Below are positions 17,454-26,929 of a stretch of DNA of 64,000 nt, in pieces. The stretch is taken from assembly GCF_003143995.1 (NCBI RefSeq), contig NZ_QFWG01000010.1, forward strand, positions 30,801 to 94,800, read 5' to 3'. The DNA comes from Pseudoglutamicibacter cumminsii. Its GTDB lineage: Bacteria > Actinomycetota > Actinomycetes > Actinomycetales > Micrococcaceae. Positions within the stretch are counted from its first letter, which is position 1, and each line of letters begins with the position of its first letter. Below the pieces are notes generated by a model. It worked only from the letters and a program-made list of their open reading frames with translations, was not told the origin of the DNA and ran no database searches. A program made the position numbers and the translations under genes.

Positions 17454-17537
17454 GTCCGCGAGATAACAAAACGGCCACGGGGACGTCCACACCCAACGCC
17501 ACCCACAGGGACTCATTCCCCCTGAGATCTCGCGGAC
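17454..17537 (+). promoter_or_regulatory. Structured 5' leader element before the LysM/transglycosylase gene
   Basis: GTCCGCGAGAT (17454-17464) is perfectly complementary to ATCTCGCGGAC (17527-17537), giving an 11-bp closing stem around 62 nt that holds a further small hairpin (AGGGA..TCCC, about 17506-17520). There is no U-tract, so it is not a simple terminator. Its place before a LysM/muralytic gene recalls c-di-AMP (ydaO) riboswitches of actinobacterial rpf genes, but I cannot match that consensus. Confidence 0.5.
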
Positions 17538-17588
17538 TCCACCTGCAATGTGCAGAAAGTAAATCCACATAACGTGAGGTCAGCAATC

Positions 17589-18920
17589 ATGGCTCCAACG
17601 CCTCCGCGCCGCACGACCGTCAATGGCGCCATCGCCACGGCGGCTCTGCCCATCATCACACTGTCGACCCTCGGCTCCCTGGCGGGAACCGCGAACGCAA
17701 GCAACATCCCCGCCACCAAGCCGACGCTACGCCCTGCAGCAACGCCAACACCATCCAACGTCGCGGATGCCAAGGCACGCGCCGCAGCACTCGTTGCCGC
17801 TGCCAAGCCGAAGGCCAAGACCGTCACCGTCAAAGCTGGCGACACCGTATGGGCCCTCGCATCCCGCCACGGCGTATCCGTAGAGCAGGTGTTGCGCCTC
17901 AACAAGCTCAAGGCCTCATCGCTGATCTTCCCTGGCCAGAAGCTCACCCTCAGCGAGGGTGCAAGCCTTCCAAAGCCAACCACCAAGAAGTCGAAGCCAG
18001 CGCGCTCTGCGTCCAAAACCTCGGCTTCCGCGAAGACTTACACGGTGCGTTCGGGCGATACCCTCTCCGGCATCGCTGCCAAGCACGGTGTGAGCCTCTC
18101 GACTCTCTTCAAGGCCAACAAGATGAACGGCTCGACGATCATCTACCCTGGCCAGAAGATCAAGCTCAGCGGTAGCGCCGCCGCACCAGCCCGTGTAGCC
18201 GCTGCTAAGCCTGCAGCCAAGGCAAAGGCAGCACCTAAGCCAGCTGCCGCATCGAAGACCTACACCGTCCGCGCAGGCGACACCCTCTCCGGCATCGCCG
18301 CCAAGCACGGCCTGAGCCTCTCCGCGATCTTCAAAGCCAACAACTTCAACGGCTCGACCATCATCTACCCAGGTCAGAAGATCAAGCTCAACGGCACCGC
18401 AACCGCTGCGAAGAGCGCGCCTAAGGTAGCCGCACAGGACAACTCGTTGGTCTCCAACAAATTCCTGCACTACACCTACGACGCGCAAACCCACACCAAC
18501 GCGAACGTATCCAAGCGCACCCTGCTCTCGCGCCAGGTCCCAAGCCCGGCACAGATGCGTCAGATCGTCGCAGACACCGCAGCACGCCACGGCGTCGACC
18601 CAGCACTCGCTCTTGCACACGCACAGGTTGAATCCGGATTCGACGCACGCGCCGTATCCCCAGCCAACGCGATCGGCACGATGCAGGTGCTTCCATCCAC
18701 CGCTAAGTGGATGGGCGACCGCGTAGGCCGCCAGCTCGACCCGCTCGACCCATACGACAACGTCACCGCTGGCGTCCTGTTCATCAAGTACCTGCAGAGC
18801 AACGCGAAGAACCGCGACGAAGGCATCGCAGCGTACTACCAGGGCCTCGCAGGCGTACAAAACAACGGCATGTACCCAGACACCAAGGACTACGTCCGCA
18901 AGGTCAAGTCGCACATGTAA
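17589..18920 (+). CDS. Secreted peptidoglycan hydrolase: three LysM domains plus lytic transglycosylase domain
   Basis: A 443-residue secreted protein. A signal peptide ends near ANAS (residues 1-38). Three LysM domains follow: ~80-125 (VKAGDTVWALASRHGVSVEQVL), ~152-195 and ~222-265 (both VR(S/A)GDTLSGIAAKHG), joined by Lys/Ala-rich linkers. The C-terminal ~115 residues are an SLT-like goose-lysozyme-type fold: HGVDPALALAHAQVESGFD with the probable catalytic Glu in AQVESGF, then AIGTMQVLPSTAKW and AYYQGLAG. It should bind and cleave wall glycan during growth. LysM 2 and 3 are nearly identical, implying recent duplication. ATG at 17589 has GTGAGG upstream; an earlier in-frame start would fall within the leader hairpin. 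Regulation by MtrA is suggested by the upstream boxes. Confidence 0.92.
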   Translation: MAPTPPRRTTVNGAIATAALPIITLSTLGSLAGTANASNIPATKPTLRPAATPTPSNVADAKARAAALVAAAKPKAKTVTVKAGDTVWALASRHGVSVEQVLRLNKLKASSLIFPGQKLTLSEGASLPKPTTKKSKPARSASKTSASAKTYTVRSGDTLSGIAAKHGVSLSTLFKANKMNGSTIIYPGQKIKLSGSAAAPARVAAAKPAAKAKAAPKPAAASKTYTVRAGDTLSGIAAKHGLSLSAIFKANNFNGSTIIYPGQKIKLNGTATAAKSAPKVAAQDNSLVSNKFLHYTYDAQTHTNANVSKRTLLSRQVPSPAQMRQIVADTAARHGVDPALALAHAQVESGFDARAVSPANAIGTMQVLPSTAKWMGDRVGRQLDPLDPYDNVTAGVLFIKYLQSNAKNRDEGIAAYYQGLAGVQNNGMYPDTKDYVRKVKSHM

Positions 18921-18949
18921 CCGTACGGGCCAAACGGCCCCCACAAACC

Positions 18950-18992
18950 CAACTGGGGTGGTAGATCCGGGGAAGATCTACCACCCCAGTTG
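18950..18992. terminator. Bidirectional terminator between LysM/SLT gene and glutamate dehydrogenase
   Basis: Perfect 18-bp stem (arms 18950-18967 and 18975-18992) with a 7-nt loop, between convergent genes. The flanking U-tracts are short (AGTTT on plus, GGGTTTG on minus), but the stem is very stable. Confidence 0.85.
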
Positions 18993-19060
18993 AGTTTAAC
19001 CAGAGCGTTTAGCTGGGCCAGTTAGAACCTGTGTCAGTTAGAACCCGCCCAGCTGGAACG

Positions 19061-22000
19061 TCAGCGCCCAACCATCGAACGCATGGTACGCGTGGCGACC
19101 AGCAGCGGAGCCATCTGGCCGCCACCCACCTCACGCACCGCGTCGAGCTGCTCATGCGCCCGCTCAATACGGGCCGCGTCACGCTGCTCCCACGCAACCA
19201 CGCGAACCTGCGCGGCCGAAAGATCGCCCGCGGCATCGGCATCGGCGGCACCAGCATCGACGTCCTTCGGAGCCTCAAGCACAGCCTGAGTCAGGCCCAG
19301 CACCGCGGCATACAGGTCATCACGCAGCGAACTACGAGCCAACGCCTCCCAACGCGAAGAACGTGGCAAATCGCTGATCTGCGTCAACAAATCATCGATC
19401 CCGTAGCGGTCATACACCGCGTAGTAGATCTCCGCGGCCTCCTGGGCAGAGAACTCGCTTGCGGATGCCAGCTGAGTGATGTCAAGCAGCGTGTAGGACT
19501 CGAAATCCAAGCTGTGACGACGCGCCAGCTCCTCAGGGAGGCCCGCCTCAACGTCACGCTCAAACCACGCCCGAGCACGCTCAGCGTCCACGCCGCACAG
19601 CATGTCGGCCAGGCCCTCACGCAATCGAGCCACTGGCTCAGCGAACTTCGCGAGAATCTCGTCAACCGACGCATCGAGCGACTCATGCTCAAGTACCCAG
19701 CGCGTTGCGCGGTCCAACAGGCGCCTCGAATCGACATGCAGCTGCAGCCACAGCTCATAGTCAATCCCGGCAGGCAACTGCGCGATCGCCTCAACATGCT
19801 GAGCGATGCCGAAGACCTCGTCCATCGCCAAGAACGCACGTGCCAGACGCGCGGCATCCGCCCCGGTCTCCTCCATCGCGCGGAACGCATACGTCACACC
19901 GCCGATGTTCACGATGCGGTTAGCGACCATCGTCGCGATGATCTCACGGCGCAACGGGTGCGCGGCGAGCGCGTCAGGGAAACGCTCCACGAGCTGAGGC
20001 GGGAAGTACGCTTCCAGGACCTTCTGCATCGCTGGATCCTCCGGCAGATCAGAATCCACCAGAGCATCGATCAGCTGCATCTTCGTGTACGCGACAACTA
20101 CCGCGGCCTCAGGGGTCGTGAGCCCCGCGCCGGACTGCCTGCGCAGCTTGAACTCATCCGAGCTTGGAAGGTCCTCGAGTGCACGGTCCAGATCAACCGT
20201 CTCCTCCAGGAAGCTCATCAACCGCTCATAGGCCGGCGCGAACTCGGAGGCGACACCCCGCTCAACAGCGAGCAAAACGTTCTGCGCCTTGTTGGTCGAC
20301 AAAACAGCGTCCGCGACGTTATCGGTCATCTCCGCCAGCAACGCCGGCCGGTCATCAAACGCAAGACGACCATCGCGAACCGCGGCATCCATCAGAATCT
20401 TGATGTTGACCTCACGGTCCGAAGACTCAACGCCACCCGAGTTATCGATCGCGTCAGTGTTGTTGACCGTGCCGGCCTTCTGTGCGGCCTCAATACGGCC
20501 CGCCTGAGTGAAACCGAGGTTACCGCCCTCAACGACCACGCGAGCACGCAACTGCGAGCCGTTCACGCGGATCGCATCGTTAGCGCGGTCCCCCACATCG
20601 GCGTTCGTCTCCGACTCCGACTTCACATACGTGCCAACGCCACCGTTATAGATCAAATCAACCGGCGCCATCAGCACCGCACGGATCAGCTCCAGCGGAG
20701 TCAACTCACGCACGTCATCAGCAAGACCCAGGGCCTCGCGCATCTGCTCCGTCACAGAAACCGACTTAGCTGAACGCGAGAACACGCCACCGCCAGCACT
20801 AATCAGCTCACGGTTGTAGTCCTGCCACGAAGAACGCGGCGTGTTGTACAAACGCACGCGCTCCTCGAACGAAACCTTCGGATCCGGGTTCGGGTCAATG
20901 AACACATCGCGGTGATCGAACGCGGCCACCAGCTTGGCGTGCTCAGTACGCATCAAACCGTTACCGAAAACATCACCCGACATGTCGCCGATACCGATCA
21001 TCGTGAAGTCCTCAGACTGCACATCGGTACCCAACGTCTTGAAGTGACGCTTAGCCGACTCCCACGCGCCGCGTGCGGTGATACCCATCGCCTTGTGGTC
21101 GTAACCAACCGAACCACCCGACGCGAAAGCATCGCCCAGCCAGAAACCACGCTCAGCGGAAATCGCGTTCGCGGTATCCGAGAACGCCGCGGTGCCCTTA
21201 TCTGCCGCGACCACGAGGTACGGGTCATCACCATCGTGAGCCACAACCCGCTCAGGACGAACCACCGAACGCGAGCCGTCCTCGGCGTACTCATAGTTAT
21301 CCGTAATATCCAACAAGCTACGGATGAACTCCTGATACGCCGCGCGACCAGCCTCAATCCAAGCGCCACGATCCACAGCAGGATCAGGCAACTGCTTGGC
21401 GAAGAAACCACCCTTCGCGCCAGCCGGCACAATCACAGCGTTCTTCACAGCCTGCGCCTTGACCAGACCAAGAACCTCCGTACGGAAATCCTCCTCACGG
21501 TCCGACCAACGCAAACCACCACGGGCCACCTCGCCGTAACGCAAATGCACACCAGCAACACGCGGCGAATCAACCCAAATCTCACGGAACGGACGCGGCA
21601 TCGGAGCGAAAGCCAACTCCCCCGTCGCAATCTTCAACGCAACAGTTGGGCGGCCCTGATACGCGTTCGTGCGCAACGTCGCACCGATCGCGTCCCGCAT
21701 ACGGCGAATCCACGTATCCGCGTCCAACGTCGCAACATCATCCAGCGCGGTTGCCAACGCATCGCGGGCGTCCTGCTGAGACTGCTCGCGATCACCCGCA
21801 AACTCCGGATCAAAACGAGCCTCAAACAAGCCCAACAAAGCCGACGTCACAGCCGGGTAACGCAGCAGAGTCGCCGCAGCGAACTCAACACTGTTCGAGG
21901 AACCACACTGGCGCAGATACTGAACATAAGCGCGGAAAATCGCGACCTGATGCCACGTCAGGCCTTGCGCGGTAACCAGACCTTCGAGAGCATCCGACTC

Positions 22001-23962
22001 CGTACGGCCAGCCGCAACAGCCCGGTACGCATCCTCAACCAGCGGCGCGATCCGCTCAACATCGGTCTCAGGAGCCAACGCGACCGTCAAAATGTACAGG
22101 TAGCGCTCCGGCGCACCCAAAGGCTCGACGACGTATGGGCGCTCCTGAATCACGCGGATCCCCAGCGCTTCAAGATGCGGCATGATCGACGACAGCGGAG
22201 CCTGATCCGTCAGGTAGAGGCGCAGCTTAGCGATCGTCGAGCCATCAGCCTCAACATCGAGCTCTTCAGGACGATCAATCGAATCCAGGCTCAGGCCAAT
22301 ACCCGCCGAATCCGCGTCAGCCTCAAGACGTTCAAACGCGCGAACGTCATCCAGCGCATCTTCAATCTCATAACGCACGCGATAATCAGCCGGGAACGCC
22401 TCAGCCCACTGCTGAGCATGCTGCATGCCCTTCTCCGTGCCACGCTCCTGCGTGAACACCTCGAGGATGCCTTCACTCCACGAACGCACCGCACGCGTCA
22501 ACCGAGCCTCAAGCGCCTGCTCGTCGACACCCACAGTGTCGACGCCTTCGCCCGCCTTGATGCGGTACGTCAACCGAACCACCGTGGTCGGCGAGTTCCA
22601 GACGTCCAGGTCCATGGTCTCCGCCGCGAACGTGCGCTTCAGTTCGTCCTCAACACGCAAACGAACCGTAGTGTTGTAACGGTCACGCGGCAAATACACC
22701 ATGACCGTCACGAAACGGCCAAACGCATCCCCACGCACAAACGCGCGAGTACGGCGCTGCTCACCCATACGGGAAATCTTCGAAACGATCTCGACCAGCT
22801 CATCCGTGCTCGACTGGATGAGTTCCTCACGCGGATACGACTCCAGGATGCGCAGAATCGACTTACCCGTGTGCGAGGTCGCCAGGTAACCCATGCGCGA
22901 CAACACATGCCGGACCTTAGAGCGCACCACCGGAACCTCAGTGACCGGCTGACGCAGGGCCTCAAACGTGTACAAGCCAATGAAACGGTGCTCACCCACC
23001 ACCGAACCATCAGCAGCGAAATCCTTGACGCCCACATAATCCAGGTACACGCGGCGGTGCACCGTAGAACGGCGGTTAGCGGTAGTCAAAACCAGCGGGC
23101 GCGGTTCGCGCGCTTTCTCCGCAGCCTTACCGCTCAGCGGACGTGACGCAGCATCCGTACGGCGCATCAAACCCAGCGCCGAATCGACGTCACCACGCAA
23201 AATCTCGTTACCGTTCTCCTGCTCAAGCGCGTAATAGCGGTAGCCCAAGAACGTGAACGAATCATCATCCATCCACCGCAAGAACGCGGCAGCCTCACGA
23301 CGATCACGTTCAGAAACCGACGGGATCTCCTGCTCAAGCCGTTCAGCCAAGCGGCGAGCCTGCACGCGCATCGGCTCCCAGTCCTCAACCGCGCTACGCA
23401 CATCCGCCAGAACCGACTCGACAGCCTGCTGAAGCTCTGCACGCTGATCAGCACCCAGCTCCTCAGTGATCAACACCGCGGTCCACGACTCGATCACAGC
23501 ACGCGCACCCTCAGGTGCCGCCAACATACCCAAAGCAGGCAACGCCGCAGTGCTCTCCGTAGCCGGCGTCGACTCCGAAAGCGGAACCTTCCGCACATCA
23601 ACCAGCGAACCATCCTCAACCGAACGATGCACCATATACGTCGGGTGGAAAACAAACCCGATCTTATTCGAGAAATCCAGAACACAGTTAGTGACCGAGT
23701 CAACGATGAACGACATGTCATCCGCAACCAGGAACACAACAGTCCCCTTCTCATGCGGCTCAACGCTCACTACCGCGGAGCCCTGCTTACGGACTCGGCC
23801 CACCGCCGCGTGACGCTCCAGCAGGTCCCTCACCCGATCGTGCCCAAAAGCCTCATATTCCTGAGCATCAATGTCCGCGCCATAACGCTGAACGATATCG
23901 TCGCCAAACGAACCAGATTGAGGAACTGACTGCGTGTTTGCCACGCAACCCACCGCCTTCAC
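19061..23962 (-). CDS. gdh: NAD-specific glutamate dehydrogenase, large (180-kDa) class
   Basis: Oxidatively deaminates glutamate to 2-oxoglutarate with NAD. At 1633 residues it matches the GDH-180 class known from Streptomyces, Mycobacterium (Rv2476c) and Pseudomonas. The first ~700 residues hold ACT-like regulatory segments. The catalytic part is at about 780-1250: GEVARGGLRWSDREEDFRTE, AVKNAVIVPAGAKGGFF with the substrate-binding Lys, FTMIGIGDMSGDVFGNG, and a Rossmann-like half with VVEGGNLGFTQAGRIE. A long helical C-terminal domain follows. The GTG six codons in (23944, VANTQSVPQ) may be the true start. Monocistronic between two inverted-repeat borders; use of glutamate as a carbon source is the probable role. 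Confidence 0.95.
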   Translation of the reverse strand: MKAVGCVANTQSVPQSGSFGDDIVQRYGADIDAQEYEAFGHDRVRDLLERHAAVGRVRKQGSAVVSVEPHEKGTVVFLVADDMSFIVDSVTNCVLDFSNKIGFVFHPTYMVHRSVEDGSLVDVRKVPLSESTPATESTAALPALGMLAAPEGARAVIESWTAVLITEELGADQRAELQQAVESVLADVRSAVEDWEPMRVQARRLAERLEQEIPSVSERDRREAAAFLRWMDDDSFTFLGYRYYALEQENGNEILRGDVDSALGLMRRTDAASRPLSGKAAEKAREPRPLVLTTANRRSTVHRRVYLDYVGVKDFAADGSVVGEHRFIGLYTFEALRQPVTEVPVVRSKVRHVLSRMGYLATSHTGKSILRILESYPREELIQSSTDELVEIVSKISRMGEQRRTRAFVRGDAFGRFVTVMVYLPRDRYNTTVRLRVEDELKRTFAAETMDLDVWNSPTTVVRLTYRIKAGEGVDTVGVDEQALEARLTRAVRSWSEGILEVFTQERGTEKGMQHAQQWAEAFPADYRVRYEIEDALDDVRAFERLEADADSAGIGLSLDSIDRPEELDVEADGSTIAKLRLYLTDQAPLSSIMPHLEALGIRVIQERPYVVEPLGAPERYLYILTVALAPETDVERIAPLVEDAYRAVAAGRTESDALEGLVTAQGLTWHQVAIFRAYVQYLRQCGSSNSVEFAAATLLRYPAVTSALLGLFEARFDPEFAGDREQSQQDARDALATALDDVATLDADTWIRRMRDAIGATLRTNAYQGRPTVALKIATGELAFAPMPRPFREIWVDSPRVAGVHLRYGEVARGGLRWSDREEDFRTEVLGLVKAQAVKNAVIVPAGAKGGFFAKQLPDPAVDRGAWIEAGRAAYQEFIRSLLDITDNYEYAEDGSRSVVRPERVVAHDGDDPYLVVAADKGTAAFSDTANAISAERGFWLGDAFASGGSVGYDHKAMGITARGAWESAKRHFKTLGTDVQSEDFTMIGIGDMSGDVFGNGLMRTEHAKLVAAFDHRDVFIDPNPDPKVSFEERVRLYNTPRSSWQDYNRELISAGGGVFSRSAKSVSVTEQMREALGLADDVRELTPLELIRAVLMAPVDLIYNGGVGTYVKSESETNADVGDRANDAIRVNGSQLRARVVVEGGNLGFTQAGRIEAAQKAGTVNNTDAIDNSGGVESSDREVNIKILMDAAVRDGRLAFDDRPALLAEMTDNVADAVLSTNKAQNVLLAVERGVASEFAPAYERLMSFLEETVDLDRALEDLPSSDEFKLRRQSGAGLTTPEAAVVVAYTKMQLIDALVDSDLPEDPAMQKVLEAYFPPQLVERFPDALAAHPLRREIIATMVANRIVNIGGVTYAFRAMEETGADAARLARAFLAMDEVFGIAQHVEAIAQLPAGIDYELWLQLHVDSRRLLDRATRWVLEHESLDASVDEILAKFAEPVARLREGLADMLCGVDAERARAWFERDVEAGLPEELARRHSLDFESYTLLDITQLASASEFSAQEAAEIYYAVYDRYGIDDLLTQISDLPRSSRWEALARSSLRDDLYAAVLGLTQAVLEAPKDVDAGAADADAAGDLSAAQVRVVAWEQRDAARIERAHEQLDAVREVGGGQMAPLLVATRTMRSMVGR

Positions 23963-23996
23963 AAGAATCGACGCGCGGCCGCAACAACGGCCTCTA

Positions 23997-25415
23997 TTAG
24001 GTGCCCCCGGTCACACTTGGGGCTCCCTTCACCCTAGCCTTAAACAGCCCACCGCGTGCAGCTTTTAAGGGAGTTTCCAGATTCTCTCCACACTCACACA
24101 AGCTACAAGCGAAATCCCGGATCGCTCCACGTGCCGCAGACCTCGCTGCGGCATGGCTCAAAGCCGTCGCTGCATCCAACGCATGCTCTACCGCGGCATC
24201 ATCTTTCGGGATGAAAACCTCCGGGCGAAAACCCTTAGGGCCAAACCTCTCCCATGCGAGCTTGACGCCACGCGCCGCGCCCTTAGAAACCTGATTCACC
24301 ACCACAGAGATACGGCCCTGCGTCAGCTCCGGCGCCTGCCCAACCGCACGCATCAGCCGCGGCAAACCCACCGCATCCGCAGTACCGATCACCACCACAT
24401 CGTCAGCCATCTCAAGAGCCGTGAGCGTCGCATCATCACGCTGCGGAGCGAACGTATCGAACGCGATGTCCTGATCATTATCAGCAGGCGCCGCAACGTC
24501 CACAATCACAAGCTCCGATGCCTCCCGCAATGCCTCAAGACTCCGCTTGAGCGCGGCCTTCCCGACCTCCTGCCAGCGGCTCGGACGAGGAAGCCCCGTG
24601 GTGACGCGCAAGATCGCTTTCCCGATGCGGACCCGCGCATGCGCGTCCGTATCCGAATTCGGTGAAAACGTTCCCGCTTCAACCGAACGGCACAACCGCA
24701 CAATTCCGGACGTCTCCCCGAGCATCCCAAGACGCGCCGCAATGCTCGATGCCCGCGTATCCGCATCCACCAAGGTCACAGACTTCCCGGCGAGCGCCGC
24801 TTCCGTCGCCAGTTCGATCGATAGAAAGCTGCGGCCCGGCGCTCCAGCGCCACTCCACACCACGACGATGCGGCCCGGCTCGCGCTGGACCGTTTCAGGT
24901 TCGATGCCCTCGGGTTGGCTGGACTGGTTTTCCTCGTTCGCGGGATCTTCGATGTCCGAGAGATGTGGCAGACCCGTGCGCGGCTCTACCCCGTGAAGCT
25001 GAGAAAGGTCGTCCGGGATTACGGACTCGAACTCATCGACGGTCTCAGCACGACGCCGCCCACGCCTCTTGAGAGGCTCCGCCCGCGACAACGCTTCCGC
25101 TATCACCTCAGCGGAAGCCGAAGAACCTACCGACCCCACACCAAGCCGAAACAAACGCGAAGCCGCCTTCGCATCGTCGGTCACCGCGACAAGACGACCA
25201 CCCGCGGCGTGAACAGCATCGACCAAGCCACTATCGACATCGTCAAACTGATCAACAACGATCACATACCGCGCCAAGCCAGCGGCCAGCGTCGCCAACA
25301 GCTCCGCCCCATCAGTGCACACCCGCACGACCGTGACCAACCCGACCTCAGACTCCAAACGAGCAAAAACATCGGGCGACTCGCCAAACAAAACAACAGA
25401 CGAGCTCACGGTCAC
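23997..25415 (-). CDS. CpaE/MinD-like P-loop ATPase with degenerate Walker A
   Basis: A 472-residue protein. Residues 1-120 resemble a receiver-like (CpaE-type) domain without the acidic phosphorylation set; residues ~175-440 are a MinD/ParA-type ATPase fold (RIVVVWSGAGAPGRSFLSIE, VTLVDADTRASSIAARLG, LVIVDVAAP, VVNQVSKGA). The expected KGGxGKT/S loop reads GAGAPGRS, so the deviant lysine and the P-loop lysine are missing. GTG at 25415 overlaps the SAF gene stop as GTGA. CpaE and CpaB-like proteins belong to Flp/Tad pili, but no other tad genes are nearby, and this pair is a known stand-alone actinobacterial locus. Function unproven. Confidence 0.75.
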   Translation of the reverse strand: MTVSSSVVLFGESPDVFARLESEVGLVTVVRVCTDGAELLATLAAGLARYVIVVDQFDDVDSGLVDAVHAAGGRLVAVTDDAKAASRLFRLGVGSVGSSASAEVIAEALSRAEPLKRRGRRRAETVDEFESVIPDDLSQLHGVEPRTGLPHLSDIEDPANEENQSSQPEGIEPETVQREPGRIVVVWSGAGAPGRSFLSIELATEAALAGKSVTLVDADTRASSIAARLGMLGETSGIVRLCRSVEAGTFSPNSDTDAHARVRIGKAILRVTTGLPRPSRWQEVGKAALKRSLEALREASELVIVDVAAPADNDQDIAFDTFAPQRDDATLTALEMADDVVVIGTADAVGLPRLMRAVGQAPELTQGRISVVVNQVSKGAARGVKLAWERFGPKGFRPEVFIPKDDAAVEHALDAATALSHAAARSAARGAIRDFACSLCECGENLETPLKAARGGLFKARVKGAPSVTGGT

Positions 25416-26065
25416 TCCCCCGCAGCACTCGCCGCAATCGGCGCAGAAACCACGCTCACAACGCTCTCACGCGCGATGTGGCCCACCATCGCGGAGACTT
25501 CATCACGCGGGATCAAAACCTCCAAAACATGCCCCTGCGAAGCCCCGAAACCAGAATCCGCGCGCTCAACCTTCACTACCCGGACCCCGGACAACGCGAG
25601 CTGCGGCTCGGTGTCTGCCTCCGCAACCTTCGGCGTGACATACACATCCACGCCTTGACCAACCTTGACACCCGCCGGCAACGGGCCCTCGACCGTCAAC
25701 GAAAACGAACGCAAATAGGCAGGCACATCCGATTCGATTGCGCGACGCGTCAACAGCTCGCCCTTCGAAACGTAATCGCTCACCGTCGCGCCAGCCACCG
25801 GAACATCACGCGAAACATAACGCTCACCCGGCCCAGCCAAGCGCGCTTCAACCGGAACCAGATCCTTCTCAGTGAGAACAGTGCCCGGGGCCAAATCATG
25901 AGCCGCAACCATGTACGTTTCCGTGCGAGTCACCGAACGCACCAGCAAGACGACGCCCAAGATCGAAGCGACAACCAGCACAACGCCGATCACCAACCTC
26001 GGGTCACGCCAGCTCGCCGGCTGCCACCTCAAAACCGACCCAGCAGAACCACCGCGATCGCTCAT
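25412..26065 (-). CDS. SAF domain protein (CpaB/RcpC-like)
   Basis: A 217-residue protein with one N-terminal membrane segment (LVIGVVLVVASILGVVLLV, about residues 24-42) and an SAF domain (VAAHDLAPGTVLTEKDLVPVEARL ... GELLTRRAIESD, residues ~53-115), then a RcpC-like beta region ending VVSVVSAPIAAS. ATG at 26065 (MSDRGG) is preferred to the longer open frame upstream, which adds an unrelated stretch. It overlaps the ATPase gene by 4 nt, so they are co-translated and probably act together at the membrane. In Tad systems CpaB/RcpC acts in outer-layer pilus passage; here the partner is unknown. Confidence 0.8.
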   Translation of the reverse strand: MSDRGGSAGSVLRWQPASWRDPRLVIGVVLVVASILGVVLLVRSVTRTETYMVAAHDLAPGTVLTEKDLVPVEARLAGPGERYVSRDVPVAGATVSDYVSKGELLTRRAIESDVPAYLRSFSLTVEGPLPAGVKVGQGVDVYVTPKVAEADTEPQLALSGVRVVKVERADSGFGASQGHVLEVLIPRDEVSAMVGHIARESVVSVVSAPIAASAAGE

Positions 26066-26225
26066 AGCCACCTCAAACACGTCACGCCCATCGAGGGCAT
26101 TCTTCAAGATGATTTGACGATAACGACCAACGCGAAACACAACAAGAGGTAACAAGCGGCGCAATCCAACATCCCGGACACAGATCGCACACAGCTATAC
26201 CGCTCCGTTGCCGGGGCGAGGGCAC

Positions 26226-26813
26226 TCAGATCGTTGAAACAGCCGAAACCGCAGCAAGCGCGCCCAGAGGAACCAGCACCAACGACCGCGACGCCGAGCC
26301 ACCCACCTGCGCCTGCATGCGGACAAAATCCCCACCCACCGCAACAATCAAGCCGCTACCGACAACCCCGTCGGACAAAACGAAACGCACACTCTGCCGA
26401 TCCCGACCAACGGCGCGCAGCGCGGACTTCCACGGCGCCTTAGTGCTCCGGCACTGTGCTGCATTGCGGAACTGTGCTGTATTGCGGGGCTGCACTTCAG
26501 TACGGGGCACGGAGCCAACCCCTGCAGTAGAGCCGAGAACCTCAACCCACACGCCTGCTTGATCAGGGAAAAGCCACGACTCTCGCGCCGACTCAATCCC
26601 GAACCACCCGGAACCAACCGCGGCGACCTTCCCTGTAAAAGAATGTCCGGTCACGTGGACTTTGACCTGCGCTCCCGCTACTTCTGTCAAGAAATCGCGG
26701 CGCGCATATTCAGCCCGGGCAAGTTCGCCTGCCTCAGCGCGCATCTCTTGCCACTGCCCCGCGAGCAATTCGTGGGACATGTCCTCAAACAGGTCGTCGA
26801 AACGCATGCCCAC
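26226..26813 (-). CDS. Conserved-type actinobacterial protein of unknown function
   Basis: A 195-residue soluble protein. The N-terminus is acidic and helical (MRFDDLFEDMSHELLAGQWQEMRAEAGELARAEYARRDFLTEVAG), followed by two small beta-rich halves (VKVHVTGHSFTGKVAAVGSGWFGIES and SVRFVLSDGVVGSGLIVAVGGDFVRM) that look like a duplicated Sm/SH3-like barrel. The linker between them (about residues 97-122) is encoded by an 18-bp tandem repeat. ATG at 26807 may be the real start. It is 160 nt upstream of the SAF gene and divergent from the LysM gene. No function is proposed. Confidence 0.7.
   Translation of the reverse strand: MGMRFDDLFEDMSHELLAGQWQEMRAEAGELARAEYARRDFLTEVAGAQVKVHVTGHSFTGKVAAVGSGWFGIESARESWLFPDQAGVWVEVLGSTAGVGSVPRTEVQPRNTAQFRNAAQCRSTKAPWKSALRAVGRDRQSVRFVLSDGVVGSGLIVAVGGDFVRMQAQVGGSASRSLVLVPLGALAAVSAVSTI
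26442..26500 (-). repeat. 18-bp tandem repeat in the linker of the unknown protein
   Basis: On the minus strand two 18-bp units (CGCAATACAGCACAGTTC and CGCAATGCAGCACAGTGC) differ at two positions, with a third more divergent unit before them. The repeat stays in frame and codes RNTAQF/RNAAQC. Confidence 0.7.
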
Positions 26814-26929
26814 AGCCTACTGAAAATCCACCACGCAAAACCCCCTCTTGACACCAACGGAAAACATCAAACAGAATCAAAGCACAGCAAACGAACATAG
26901 GTTCTTACTATTCGAAGGAATGACCACCG

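Noticed and set aside
17454..17537. c-di-AMP (ydaO) riboswitch assignment
   Set aside because: Position and target gene fit, but I could not align conserved ydaO core sequences, so it is listed only as a structured leader.
19031..20773. Long plus-strand frames opposite the glutamate dehydrogenase gene (also 20912-23146)
   Set aside because: Arg/Thr/His-rich antisense shadows typical of high-GC genes; the minus-strand protein has clear catalytic motifs.
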